Source: Acidobacteriota bacterium (GTDB lineage: Bacteria; Acidobacteriota; Polarisedimenticolia; J045). From it: DNA of 5,917 nt. Shown here in pieces: positions 1 to 5,248 of this stretch. Under the pieces are notes generated by a model. That model worked only from the letters and a program-made list of their open reading frames with translations. It was not told the origin of the DNA and made no database searches. The position numbers were made by a program, and so were the translations under genes. The DNA lies in contig JAMOQA010000564.1 in NCBI GenBank assembly GCA_027064265.1, positions 1-5,917 of the forward strand. Direction: 5' to 3'. How positions within the stretch are numbered: position 1 is the first letter of the stretch; every line of letters starts with the position of its first letter.

Positions 1-1358
1 CGGTGCTCGGCCGCCTCGCCCGGACCTACGCGCTGATGGGGAAGGTGCGGAAGGTGCGGGAGACCCTGGCGCGCCTCGAGGCCCTGGAGCCCGGGCGGAT
101 CGCGCGGAACCCGGACCTGCTCTGGCTGTGGGCCGACGCCGAGGACCGCCTGGCGAGCCCGCGGGAGGCCGCCCGGGCGATGCTCCGCTTCGCCAACGTC
201 TATCCCGAGGACCCGCGTCGCCCGGAGGCGCTGCTCCGGGCCGCCCGGGCCCTCGAGAAGCTGGGGAAGAAGAAGACCGCTCTCGCCCTGGCCCGGGAAG
301 TCGTCGAGACCGCGGACGACCCGGCGAAGATCGCCGCCGCACGCCTCTTCACCGCCCAGGTGCTGGAAAAGGAGCGCAAGGAAGAAGAGGCCTGGATCGC
401 GTACCGGGACGTGCTGGAGTCGGCCACCGACCCGCTCCTGGTCGCGAAGGCGATCCGTCGCCTCGTCGACATCAAGGTAGAGAAGGAGGGACACCGCGCC
501 GCCCTCCTGATGCTCGCGGGGATCATCGAGTCGGGCGACCGGCTCTCCCGGACCTTCGCTCGTTCGCACTTCGACCGGCTCGTGCGCCTGAACGCGAAGC
601 GGTTCGAAGGGGACGACCTGGAGGCGGCCTTCGTGCTGCGCCTCGCGGAGCGCCTGGGCCAGGTCGACGAGATCACGCCGGGGATCCGCCTCGCCGCCGG
701 TCGCCTGCGGGAGCGGGTCGGGGCGTACGACAAGGCCGCCGCGATCTACCGCGTGCTCGAGAACCACTGGTACGACCCGGTGGCCCGGCAGGCGAAACTG
801 GGGATCGCCCGCTGCACCCCGGACCGGCTTCCCGACGGAATCGCCCCGGACGAGCCGGGCCGCCTCGCGGCCCTCGCCCGGGAACAGCACTGGAAGGTGA
901 TCCGGGAGGTGCTGCGGGGAGCGCGCCTTGACGGGAAGAACGCCGCGGGGAAGCGCACGCTCCTCGCCCGGGCCGCCTGGGCGGAAGGGGACGTGCCGGC
1001 GGCCCGGGCCGCCCTGGAACCCCTCGGCAAAGTGACCGGGGAAGCGGCGCTGCTGCGGGGGGACGCCCGCGCCCTCGCCGGGGCGTGGAAGGAGGCCTGC
1101 CGGGACTTCCGCGCGGCCGCCCGGACCCTGCCGCGGAAGGCCCCCGGCGCCGACTGGGCGCAGGTGCGGGTGGCCGCCTGCGAGCTGCGCGAGGGCAAGC
1201 GAAAGCGGGCGGAGCAGCGCCTGCGGGCGATCCTGGCCGGCGATCCGCCGGAGCCCGTGCGCTTCGCCGTGGAACGGTTGCTCGGGATCCCGCCGGCGAA
1301 GGAGGGGGAGAAGCAGGCGCAGGCCGGTGCGCCGGCGGGCGGGGGAGCGGCCTCGTGA
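1..1358 (+). CDS. TPR-like helical-repeat protein, 5' partial
   Basis: The frame is open from the left edge (first full codon at 3) to TGA at 1356-1358, so at least 451 residues are present. The GTG at position 3 need not be the start, and the true N-terminus, including any signal peptide, is probably outside the window. The protein is almost wholly alpha-helical, with Ala/Leu/Arg-rich helix pairs about 30-35 residues apart that resemble tetratricopeptide repeats. Residues below are counted from position 3: about 40-69 (LWLWADAEDRL...AARAMLRFANVYPED), 75-103, 111-139 (AWIAYRDVLE), 228-256 (GAYDKAAAIYRVLE), 317-340, 345-373 and 385-411. The last 20 residues or so are a low-complexity Ala/Gly/Lys tail. 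No catalytic motif is visible. The stop overlaps the kinase start by 4 bases, so the genes are probably co-transcribed and translationally coupled. That points to a flagellar or regulatory role, for example as a scaffold, but this is inference and I do not recognise a named family. Confidence 0.8.
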   Translation, partial: VLGRLARTYALMGKVRKVRETLARLEALEPGRIARNPDLLWLWADAEDRLASPREAARAMLRFANVYPEDPRRPEALLRAARALEKLGKKKTALALAREVVETADDPAKIAAARLFTAQVLEKERKEEEAWIAYRDVLESATDPLLVAKAIRRLVDIKVEKEGHRAALLMLAGIIESGDRLSRTFARSHFDRLVRLNAKRFEGDDLEAAFVLRLAERLGQVDEITPGIRLAAGRLRERVGAYDKAAAIYRVLENHWYDPVARQAKLGIARCTPDRLPDGIAPDEPGRLAALAREQHWKVIREVLRGARLDGKNAAGKRTLLARAAWAEGDVPAARAALEPLGKVTGEAALLRGDARALAGAWKEACRDFRAAARTLPRKAPGADWAQVRVAACELREGKRKRAEQRLRAILAGDPPEPVRFAVERLLGIPPAKEGEKQAQAGAPAGGGAAS

Positions 1359-2482
1359 GCACGGTGCCCCGCGCGGAACGGGAGCGGGTCTCCCGGGAGG
1401 CGTTCCTTCTCGCGGACCGGCTCGCCGACGCCGGGCGGCGGCTCGCCCGGGCGCTCGCCGAGAAGGAGCGGCTGGCCCGGATCCTCGACGGGATCCTCGA
1501 GGCGCTGGGCGCCGGGGTGGCGCTGGCGGCCGGGGACGGCGCGGTGATCGCGTCCAACCGGGCGGCCCGGGAACTCGGGGTCGTCGACCGGGGAGGACGG
1601 GTCGCTGCTCCGTTCGACCGGTTTCTCGGCGCCAACGGGGACGGGCGGCTTGTCCTCGATGCTCCACGGGGGAGACGGCATTTCCTCGTGCGTTCCCGGG
1701 GAATGGTCCTGCCCGGCGACACGGGGGGGCGGCTGCTGGTCGTCGAGGAGGTGACCCGGGTCGTCGAGCTGGAGGAGGAGACCCGGCGGCGTACCCGTCT
1801 CGAGGCCCTCGGCCGGATGGCGGCGGAGATCGCCCACGAGGTGCGGAACCCCCTGGGGAGCCTGGAGCTGCTGGCATCCCTGCTCGTCGACGACCTCTCG
1901 GACGACGCTCCCTCGCGGGAGATGGCGGAAAGGATCCTGCTGGAGGTCCGGCGCCTCTCGGGCACCGTCTCCCGGTTGCTCGCCGCCGTGCGCGGGCGGA
2001 AGGCGCGCCGTTCTCCCGTCGACCCGGTCGTCCTCGCCCGGGAGGTGGTCGCCGCCCTCGCACCGATCGCCTGCGCCCGGGAGGTCGACCTGCGCCTCGT
2101 CGCCGAGGGAGACGCGAGCGGGGAGGCCCGCCTCGACGGCGAAGGGATCCGCCGGGCGCTCCTCAACCTGGTCGGGAACGGTCTCGAGGCGACGCCGGCG
2201 GGAGGCGAGGTACGCGTGACGGTGAGCCGGGAGGGGGACCGGGTGGTGTTCCTGGTCGACGACAGCGGCCCCGGGATCCCGCCGGAGCTGCGGGAGCGCA
2301 TCTTCGAGCCGTTCTTCAGCACCCGGGACGAGGGGACCGGGCTCGGCCTCGCCGTGGTCGAGCAGGTCACCCTGGCCCACGGCGGCCTGGTGAGGGTGGG
2401 GGAGAGTCCCCTCGGCGGGGCCCGGTTCCGGGTGGAGCTGCCCGCGGGAGAACCCGTGGCGGAGGAGGTGACGAGCGGATGA
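1355..2482 (+). CDS. Cytoplasmic PAS sensor histidine kinase, flagellar FlrB/FleS/FlgS type
   Basis: This 375-residue protein should autophosphorylate and pass phosphate to the regulator encoded next. I chose GTG at 1355 because it gives a GTGA overlap with the preceding stop and has a purine-rich Shine-Dalgarno-like GGGGGAG at 1341-1347. In order: an N-terminal helical, probably coiled-coil stretch (about 5-45); a PAS-like domain (about 42-135, with GAGVALAAGDGAVIASNRAA); a HisKA domain with H-box AHEVRNPLGSLELLASLL and phospho-acceptor His161; and a HATPase_c domain with N-box NLVGN (271-275), G1 DSGPG (303-307), F-box FEPFFST (317-323) and G2 GTGLGLA (327-333). All residues needed for ATP binding and autophosphorylation are visible. 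There is no signal peptide or membrane segment, so it is cytosolic. The H-box followed by ELLASLL resembles NtrB-like flagellar kinases, which respond to assembly of the export apparatus and basal body. Its position before an NtrC-type regulator and flgB supports that role. The signal sensed here is unknown. Confidence 0.9.
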   Translation: MSTVPRAERERVSREAFLLADRLADAGRRLARALAEKERLARILDGILEALGAGVALAAGDGAVIASNRAARELGVVDRGGRVAAPFDRFLGANGDGRLVLDAPRGRRHFLVRSRGMVLPGDTGGRLLVVEEVTRVVELEEETRRRTRLEALGRMAAEIAHEVRNPLGSLELLASLLVDDLSDDAPSREMAERILLEVRRLSGTVSRLLAAVRGRKARRSPVDPVVLAREVVAALAPIACAREVDLRLVAEGDASGEARLDGEGIRRALLNLVGNGLEATPAGGEVRVTVSREGDRVVFLVDDSGPGIPPELRERIFEPFFSTRDEGTGLGLAVVEQVTLAHGGLVRVGESPLGGARFRVELPAGEPVAEEVTSG

Positions 2483-3807
2483 AGCGCAGGCCCTCGATCC
2501 TCGTGGTGGACGACGACGACACGATGCGCCTCGCGATGGGCCGGGTCCTGGAGCGGGGCGGCTTCGAGGTGACCCGTTGCAGCGACGGCCGGGAGGCCCT
2601 CGCCGCCCTCTCGCGGCGCCCCTGGGACGGGCTGGTTACCGACGTGCGGATGCCGGGGCTCGACGGCCGGGAGCTGCTCTCGCGGGCCCTCGCGATCCGG
2701 CCGGGCCTCGCGGTCGTGATGGTCACGGCGTTCGGCACCGTCGAGGACGCGGTCGCCGCGGTTCGCCGGGGGGCCGCCGACTACCTGCTCAAGCCGTTCG
2801 CGCCGGAGGCGCTCGTCGCCGCGGTCCGCCGGGCCCTCGGCAAGGAAGACCGTTCCTCGGGGGACGACGGGCCGGAGCTGGTCGGGGAGGATCCGCGCTT
2901 CCTCGCCCTGATGGACGAGGCCGACCGTGCGGCGCGTACCGATGCCACCGTGCTCCTCACCGGCGAGAGCGGCACCGGCAAGGAAGTGCTCGCCCGGTGG
3001 ATCCACTCCCGCAGCCGCCGGGCCCGGGGACCGTTCGTCGCGGTCAACTGCGCCGCCCTGCCGGCGGAACTCCTCGAGGCCGAGCTGTTCGGCGTGCGGC
3101 GCGGCGCCTACACGGGTGCCGACCGGGACCGGGAGGGCCTGTTCGTCCGTGCCGAAGGTGGAACGCTGCTCCTCGACGAGATCGGCGAGCTGCCCCTGCC
3201 GCTCCAGGCGAAGCTGCTGCGCGCCCTCGAGGAACGGCAGGTGGTCCCCCTCGGCGCGGGCGAGCCCCGGGAGGTGGACCTGCGAATCGTCGCCGCCACC
3301 CACCAGGACCTGGCGGCTCTCGCCCGGGAGGGGCGGTTCCGCCAGGATCTCTACTTCCGGCTGCGGGTGATCCCCCTGGTCCTGCCGCCGCTCCGGGAGC
3401 GCCCGAAGGACGTTCCGCTGCTCGCGCGCCACCTGGTCCGCGAAATCGCCCGGCGGCTCGGCCGGCCCGCCCCGCGCCTGACCCGCGAGGCCCTCTGGCG
3501 GCTCTCCCGCCACCCCTGGCCGGGGAACGTCCGCGAGCTGCGCAACGTGCTGGAGCGGGCGGTGATCCTCGACCGGGAGGGCCGGATCGACGCCGGCGAC
3601 CTCTTCCTCGAGCCCTGGGACGCCGGCGCCCGGGACGCGGAACTGGCGCCCGGCATGACGATCGCCGAGATGGAACGGCGCCTCATCCAGCGCACCCTCG
3701 AGGCGGCCGGCGGGAACCGCACGAAGGCGTCGGCGATGCTCGGCATCTCGGTGCGCACCCTGCGCAACAAGCTCCGTGCCTTCCGGGAAGAGGGGCTCGT
3801 CCTCTGA
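2479..3807 (+). CDS. Sigma-54-dependent response regulator, flagellar FlrC/FleR/FlgR type
   Basis: This 442-residue enhancer-binding protein activates sigma-54 RNA polymerase by ATP-driven remodelling. The ATG at 2479 overlaps the kinase stop (ATGA), with GGAGGAGG at 2461-2468 upstream. The receiver domain (about 6-120) has acidic pocket residues Asp11-Asp13, phospho-acceptor Asp55 (VTDVRMPGLDG), Thr83 and Lys105. The AAA+ domain (about 132-365) has Walker A GESGTGKE (162-169), the sigma-54 contact loop GAYTGA (209-214), Walker B LLLDEIGE (230-237), sensor I ATHQDL (273-278), likely arginine fingers Arg288 and Arg294 (FRQDLYFRL), and sensor II WPGNVRELRN (347-356). A Fis-type helix-turn-helix closes the protein (about 411-435, GGNRTKASAMLGISVRTLRN). 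It is full length and looks functional. The one oddity is Tyr for Phe in the contact loop. Its probable targets are sigma-54 flagellar promoters, starting with the one in front of flgB. The exact ortholog name (FlrC, FleR or FlgR) cannot be settled here. Confidence 0.95.
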   Translation: MKRRPSILVVDDDDTMRLAMGRVLERGGFEVTRCSDGREALAALSRRPWDGLVTDVRMPGLDGRELLSRALAIRPGLAVVMVTAFGTVEDAVAAVRRGAADYLLKPFAPEALVAAVRRALGKEDRSSGDDGPELVGEDPRFLALMDEADRAARTDATVLLTGESGTGKEVLARWIHSRSRRARGPFVAVNCAALPAELLEAELFGVRRGAYTGADRDREGLFVRAEGGTLLLDEIGELPLPLQAKLLRALEERQVVPLGAGEPREVDLRIVAATHQDLAALAREGRFRQDLYFRLRVIPLVLPPLRERPKDVPLLARHLVREIARRLGRPAPRLTREALWRLSRHPWPGNVRELRNVLERAVILDREGRIDAGDLFLEPWDAGARDAELAPGMTIAEMERRLIQRTLEAAGGNRTKASAMLGISVRTLRNKLRAFREEGLVL

Positions 3808-3810
3808 GAC

Positions 3811-3827
3811 CCGGCAGTTCCTGCCGG
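3811..3827. repeat. Perfect inverted repeat just after the regulator gene
   Basis: CCGGCAG (3811-3817) and CTGCCGG (3821-3827) form 7-bp perfect arms around a TTC centre, 3 bases after the regulator stop codon. As RNA this gives a compact GC-rich hairpin with a 3-base loop, but no run of T follows, so it is at best a weak or Rho-assisted terminator. As DNA, its core GGCAG-N3-CTGCC recurs at 3856-3868, which fits a binding site for a dimeric Fis-type activator. The sequence does not decide between these two readings. Confidence 0.6.
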
Positions 3828-3868
3828 CACGGTGTCAACGGACCGACGGCCGGGGGGCAGGATCTGCC
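3813..3868. promoter_or_regulatory. Candidate upstream activating sequence: two tandem GGCAG-N3-CTGCC palindromes
   Basis: Site 1 is GGCAG (3813-3817), TTC, CTGCC (3821-3825). Site 2 is GGCAG (3856-3860), GAT, CTGCC (3864-3868). Their centres at 3819 and 3862 are 43 bp apart, close to four turns of B-DNA, so both would face the same side. They lie about 140 and 180 bp upstream of the -24 element at 4001-4002, within the usual range for enhancers of NtrC-family activators. The Fis-type helix-turn-helix of the activator encoded just upstream would be expected to bind dyad sites of this sort. The repeat and spacing are seen directly; the enhancer role and the identity of the binding protein are inferred. 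Confidence 0.4.
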
Positions 3869-3891
3869 GGGATGCAAGCATCCGCCCCGGC
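3866..3891. repeat. Compound stem-loop in the intergenic region
   Basis: GCCGGG (3866-3871) can pair with CCCGGC (3886-3891). An inner ATGC (3872-3875) pairs with GCAT (3878-3881) around an AA loop, leaving CCGC (3882-3885) bulged. An alternative pairing is GGATGC (3870-3875) with GCATCC (3878-3883). The element begins within the second candidate enhancer palindrome. No T-run follows, so it may be part of a Rho-type termination zone or a DNA-level palindrome. Confidence 0.4.
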
Positions 3892-3922
3892 ACCCGCGTC
3901 GTGCGCCCCGGACTCCCCGGGA

Positions 3923-3950
3923 GGGCTTCGTTCGGCAAGGCCCGTGTTTT
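3923..3950 (+). terminator. Weak candidate intrinsic terminator after the regulator gene
   Basis: GGGC (3923-3926) pairs with GCCC (3940-3943). The stem is extended by TT/AA (3927-3928 with 3937-3938) past a bulged G at 3939, with an 8-base loop. GTG and then four T (3947-3950) follow, the only notable T-run in the gap. It lies about 115 bases after the regulator stop and before the sigma-54 promoter, where termination of the upstream unit would be expected. The stem is short and the T-tract minimal, so confidence is low. Confidence 0.3.
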
Positions 3951-3959
3951 CAACGTGTA

Positions 3960-3970
3960 AGGACTGTCCT
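3960..3970. repeat. Short palindrome upstream of the sigma-54 promoter
   Basis: AGGAC (3960-3964) and GTCCT (3966-3970) form 5-bp arms around a single central T. The palindrome ends 30 bp upstream of the -24 element. It could be a site for a dimeric DNA-binding protein, but arms this short arise readily by chance in GC-rich DNA. Confidence 0.25.
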
Positions 3971-3999
3971 GCCCCGCCGGGTCCACCGGATCGCCAACC

Positions 4000-4015
4000 G
4001 GGCACGGGACTTGCT
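4000..4015 (+). promoter_or_regulatory. Sigma-54 (-24/-12) promoter for the flgB operon
   Basis: The sequence GGGCACGGGACTTGCT matches the sigma-54 consensus TGGCACG-N4-TTGCW at every position except the first. The invariant GG (4001-4002) and GC (4013-4014) are separated by exactly 10 bp. Transcription should start near 4024-4027, giving a leader of about 35 bases before the flgB ATG at 4060. Promoters of this class need an AAA+ activator, and one is encoded immediately upstream, so this is the likely control point for flgB-flgC-fliE-fliF. I saw no other equally good match in the places I checked. Confidence 0.88.
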
Positions 4016-4020
4016 GTAGG

Positions 4021-4036
4021 GGACGGCGAGCCGTCC
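4021..4036. repeat. Perfect inverted repeat at the predicted transcription start of the flgB operon
   Basis: GGACGGC (4021-4027) and GCCGTCC (4030-4036) are perfect 7-bp arms around GA. The repeat begins 5 bases after the -12 element and spans the predicted start (about 4024-4027). The transcript would therefore contain only part of the left arm, which argues against a simple leader hairpin and for a DNA-level site, unless the start lies further upstream. It ends 12 bases before the Shine-Dalgarno sequence. Confidence 0.5.
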
Positions 4037-4059
4037 TGCGGACGCGTGGGAGGTGTGCG

Positions 4060-4482
4060 ATGAGGATCCCGGGAATGGGAGACGAGGCCCTGGTCAGCCG
4101 CCTGCGGCGGGCGATGGACGTGATGGCTGCCCGCGGCGAGCTGATCGCCTCGAACGTCGGGAACCTGGACACGCCGGGATACCGGGCGAAGGACCTGGAC
4201 TTCGACGCCGCCCTGCAGCGGGCGGTCGGGGAGCGGGAGCGGAAGGTGCCCCTGCGCACGACCCGCCCCGGGCACATCTCGGGGACCGGGGCTTCCGCCA
4301 GCGTGGAGCCCCGGGAGGTCCGCGGGCTCCCGGTCCGCAACGACGGCAACAACGTCAACCTCGAGCGGGAGATGCTCGCCCTCGCCGAGACGCGTCGCCG
4401 CTACCAGGTGGCGACGCGGCTCGCGCGGATGCGGGTGCAGCAGCTCCTCGCCGTGATCAACGGAGGAGGGCCCGCGCGATGA
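4060..4482 (+). CDS. flgB: Flagellar basal-body proximal rod protein FlgB
   Basis: This 140-residue protein, of normal FlgB length, is a structural subunit of the proximal rod of the flagellar basal body. It is exported without a cleaved signal peptide by the flagellar type III apparatus. The N-terminal helix is followed by the rod/hook signature IASNVGNLDTPGYRAKDLDF (29-48), and the C-terminal half has RNDGNNVNLEREM (93-105), typical of FlgB. The final helix LARMRVQQLLAVIN closes the protein. ATG at 4060 has a strong GGAGGTG (4049-4055). It is the first gene behind the sigma-54 promoter at 4000-4015. Its stop overlaps the flgC ATG (ATGA at 4479-4482), implying translational coupling. No oddities are seen. 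Confidence 0.96.
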   Translation: MRIPGMGDEALVSRLRRAMDVMAARGELIASNVGNLDTPGYRAKDLDFDAALQRAVGERERKVPLRTTRPGHISGTGASASVEPREVRGLPVRNDGNNVNLEREMLALAETRRRYQVATRLARMRVQQLLAVINGGGPAR

Positions 4483-4907
4483 GCCTGAGGGACGCTCTCC
4501 GGGTGGCAGCCTCCGGCCTCGACCTGCAGCGGGCGCGCATGGAGGTCGTCGCCTCGAACCTGGCCAACGCCCGCACGACGCGCACCGCCAGCGGGGGACC
4601 GTACCGGCGGATGCTGCCGGTGGTCCGCGCCGTGCCGGTGAAGCGGCGGGCGTTCGGCGACGCGGTCGCCCGGGCGGTGCGCGGCGTGCAGCTCGAGCGG
4701 GTCGCCGTCGATCCGCGGCCGCCGGTGATGCGCTACGAGCCGGGGCACCCCGACGCCGACGCCCGGGGCTACGTCGCCTACCCGAACGTCGATCCCGCCG
4801 AGGAGATGGTCGACCTGCTCTCGGCGATGCGGTCCTACGAGGCGAACACCAAGGTCGTCAAGGCGGTCGAGAAGATGCGCGAGGACGCGCTCGACCTGCT
4901 GCGGTGA
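4479..4907 (+). CDS. flgC: Flagellar basal-body proximal rod protein FlgC
   Basis: This 142-residue protein is the second proximal-rod subunit, exported by the flagellar type III system and stacked with FlgB, FlgF and FliE between the MS ring and the distal rod. The N-terminal signature is ALRVAASGLDLQRARMEVVASNLANARTTRT, in which SNLANARTTRT (26-36) is followed by GGPYRR (39-44), characteristic of FlgC. The conserved C-terminal helix (NVDPAEEMVDLLSAMRSYEANTKVVKAVEKM, about 103-133) is the usual rod/hook family coiled-coil segment. ATG at 4479 is preceded by GGAGGAGGG (4462-4470) and overlaps the flgB stop. The protein is full length and ordinary for the family; the middle is rich in Arg and Val. 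Confidence 0.96.
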   Translation: MSLRDALRVAASGLDLQRARMEVVASNLANARTTRTASGGPYRRMLPVVRAVPVKRRAFGDAVARAVRGVQLERVAVDPRPPVMRYEPGHPDADARGYVAYPNVDPAEEMVDLLSAMRSYEANTKVVKAVEKMREDALDLLR

Positions 4908-4921
4908 CCGGGAGGAGCTGA

Positions 4922-5245
4922 ATGAACGGCGGACGCATCGAGGACCTGGGACTCGGACGGCTCGGCGGGCGCGACCTGCTCGAGCGTACCGAGCGACCGC
5001 GCACCGGGCAGGGCGGCGCCGGGGGACCGAGCTTCGGCGAGGCCCTCGAGGACGCCCTGCGGACCGTCGACGGGGACATGACCCGGGCCGACCGGAAGGC
5101 GGTCCAGTGGATCTCCGGCGAGGGGGGCGACCTTCACGACGTGCTGCTCGAGATGCAGCAGGCGGACCTCTCCTTCCGCACGATGCTCCAGGTCCGCAAC
5201 AAGCTGCTCGAGGCCTACAAGGAAATCATGAGGATGCCGGTGTAA
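4922..5245 (+). CDS. fliE: Flagellar hook-basal body complex protein FliE
   Basis: This 107-residue protein is the small junction protein that joins the MS ring (FliF) to the proximal rod and is needed early for export of other rod proteins. Recognition rests on the conserved C-terminal half: FGEALEDALRTVD (38-50), then LLEMQQADLSFRTMLQVRNKLLEAYKEIMRMPV (75-107), in which VRNKLLEAYKEIMRM is the hallmark FliE ending. The first 37 residues are Gly/Arg-rich and probably disordered, as is common in the family. ATG at 4922 has GGAGGAG at 4911-4917. The gap to flgC is only 14 bases, and the gap between its TAA stop and the fliF ATG is 3 bases, so all belong to one operon. It is in the same reading frame as fliF. 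Confidence 0.95.
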   Translation: MNGGRIEDLGLGRLGGRDLLERTERPRTGQGGAGGPSFGEALEDALRTVDGDMTRADRKAVQWISGEGGDLHDVLLEMQQADLSFRTMLQVRNKLLEAYKEIMRMPV

Positions 5246-5248
5246 GCC

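Noticed and set aside
1276..1282. TTGC-containing sites inside genes (also near 1977 and 2577) as sigma-54 promoters
   Set aside because: None has GG at the required 10-bp distance upstream of the GC.
1085..1354. An upstream extension of the kinase frame to 1085
   Set aside because: This part overlaps the repeat-protein gene out of frame and has no domain character. GTG 1355 gives the typical GTGA overlap and a Shine-Dalgarno-like sequence.
1327..2478. An upstream extension of the regulator frame beginning at 1327
   Set aside because: The frame is open for hundreds of codons before ATG 2479, but that part is Arg/Gly/Pro-rich noise overlapping the kinase. The receiver domain begins right after 2479, where there is a Shine-Dalgarno sequence and a 4-base overlap.
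673..3513. A 946-codon open frame on the minus strand, with another of 544 codons at 746-2380
   Set aside because: Both lie antisense to the repeat-protein, kinase and regulator genes. Their products are low-complexity Arg/Pro/Gly/Ser-rich sequences with no recognisable domain. Such frames are expected in DNA this GC-rich, where stop codons are rare.
3776..4063. A 95-codon plus-strand open frame across the intergenic gap
   Set aside because: It starts inside the regulator gene in another frame, runs through the sigma-54 promoter into flgB, and has no recognisable protein features.
3351..4358. A minus-strand open frame of 335 codons covering the intergenic gap
   Set aside because: Its product is Arg/Ser/Pro-rich with no domain, and it is antisense to the regulator and flgB. 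The gap shows promoter and palindrome features instead of coding character.
4053..4478. An upstream extension of flgC to a GTG at 4053
   Set aside because: This would overlap all of flgB in another frame. FlgC homology begins at ATG 4479, which has its own ribosome binding site.
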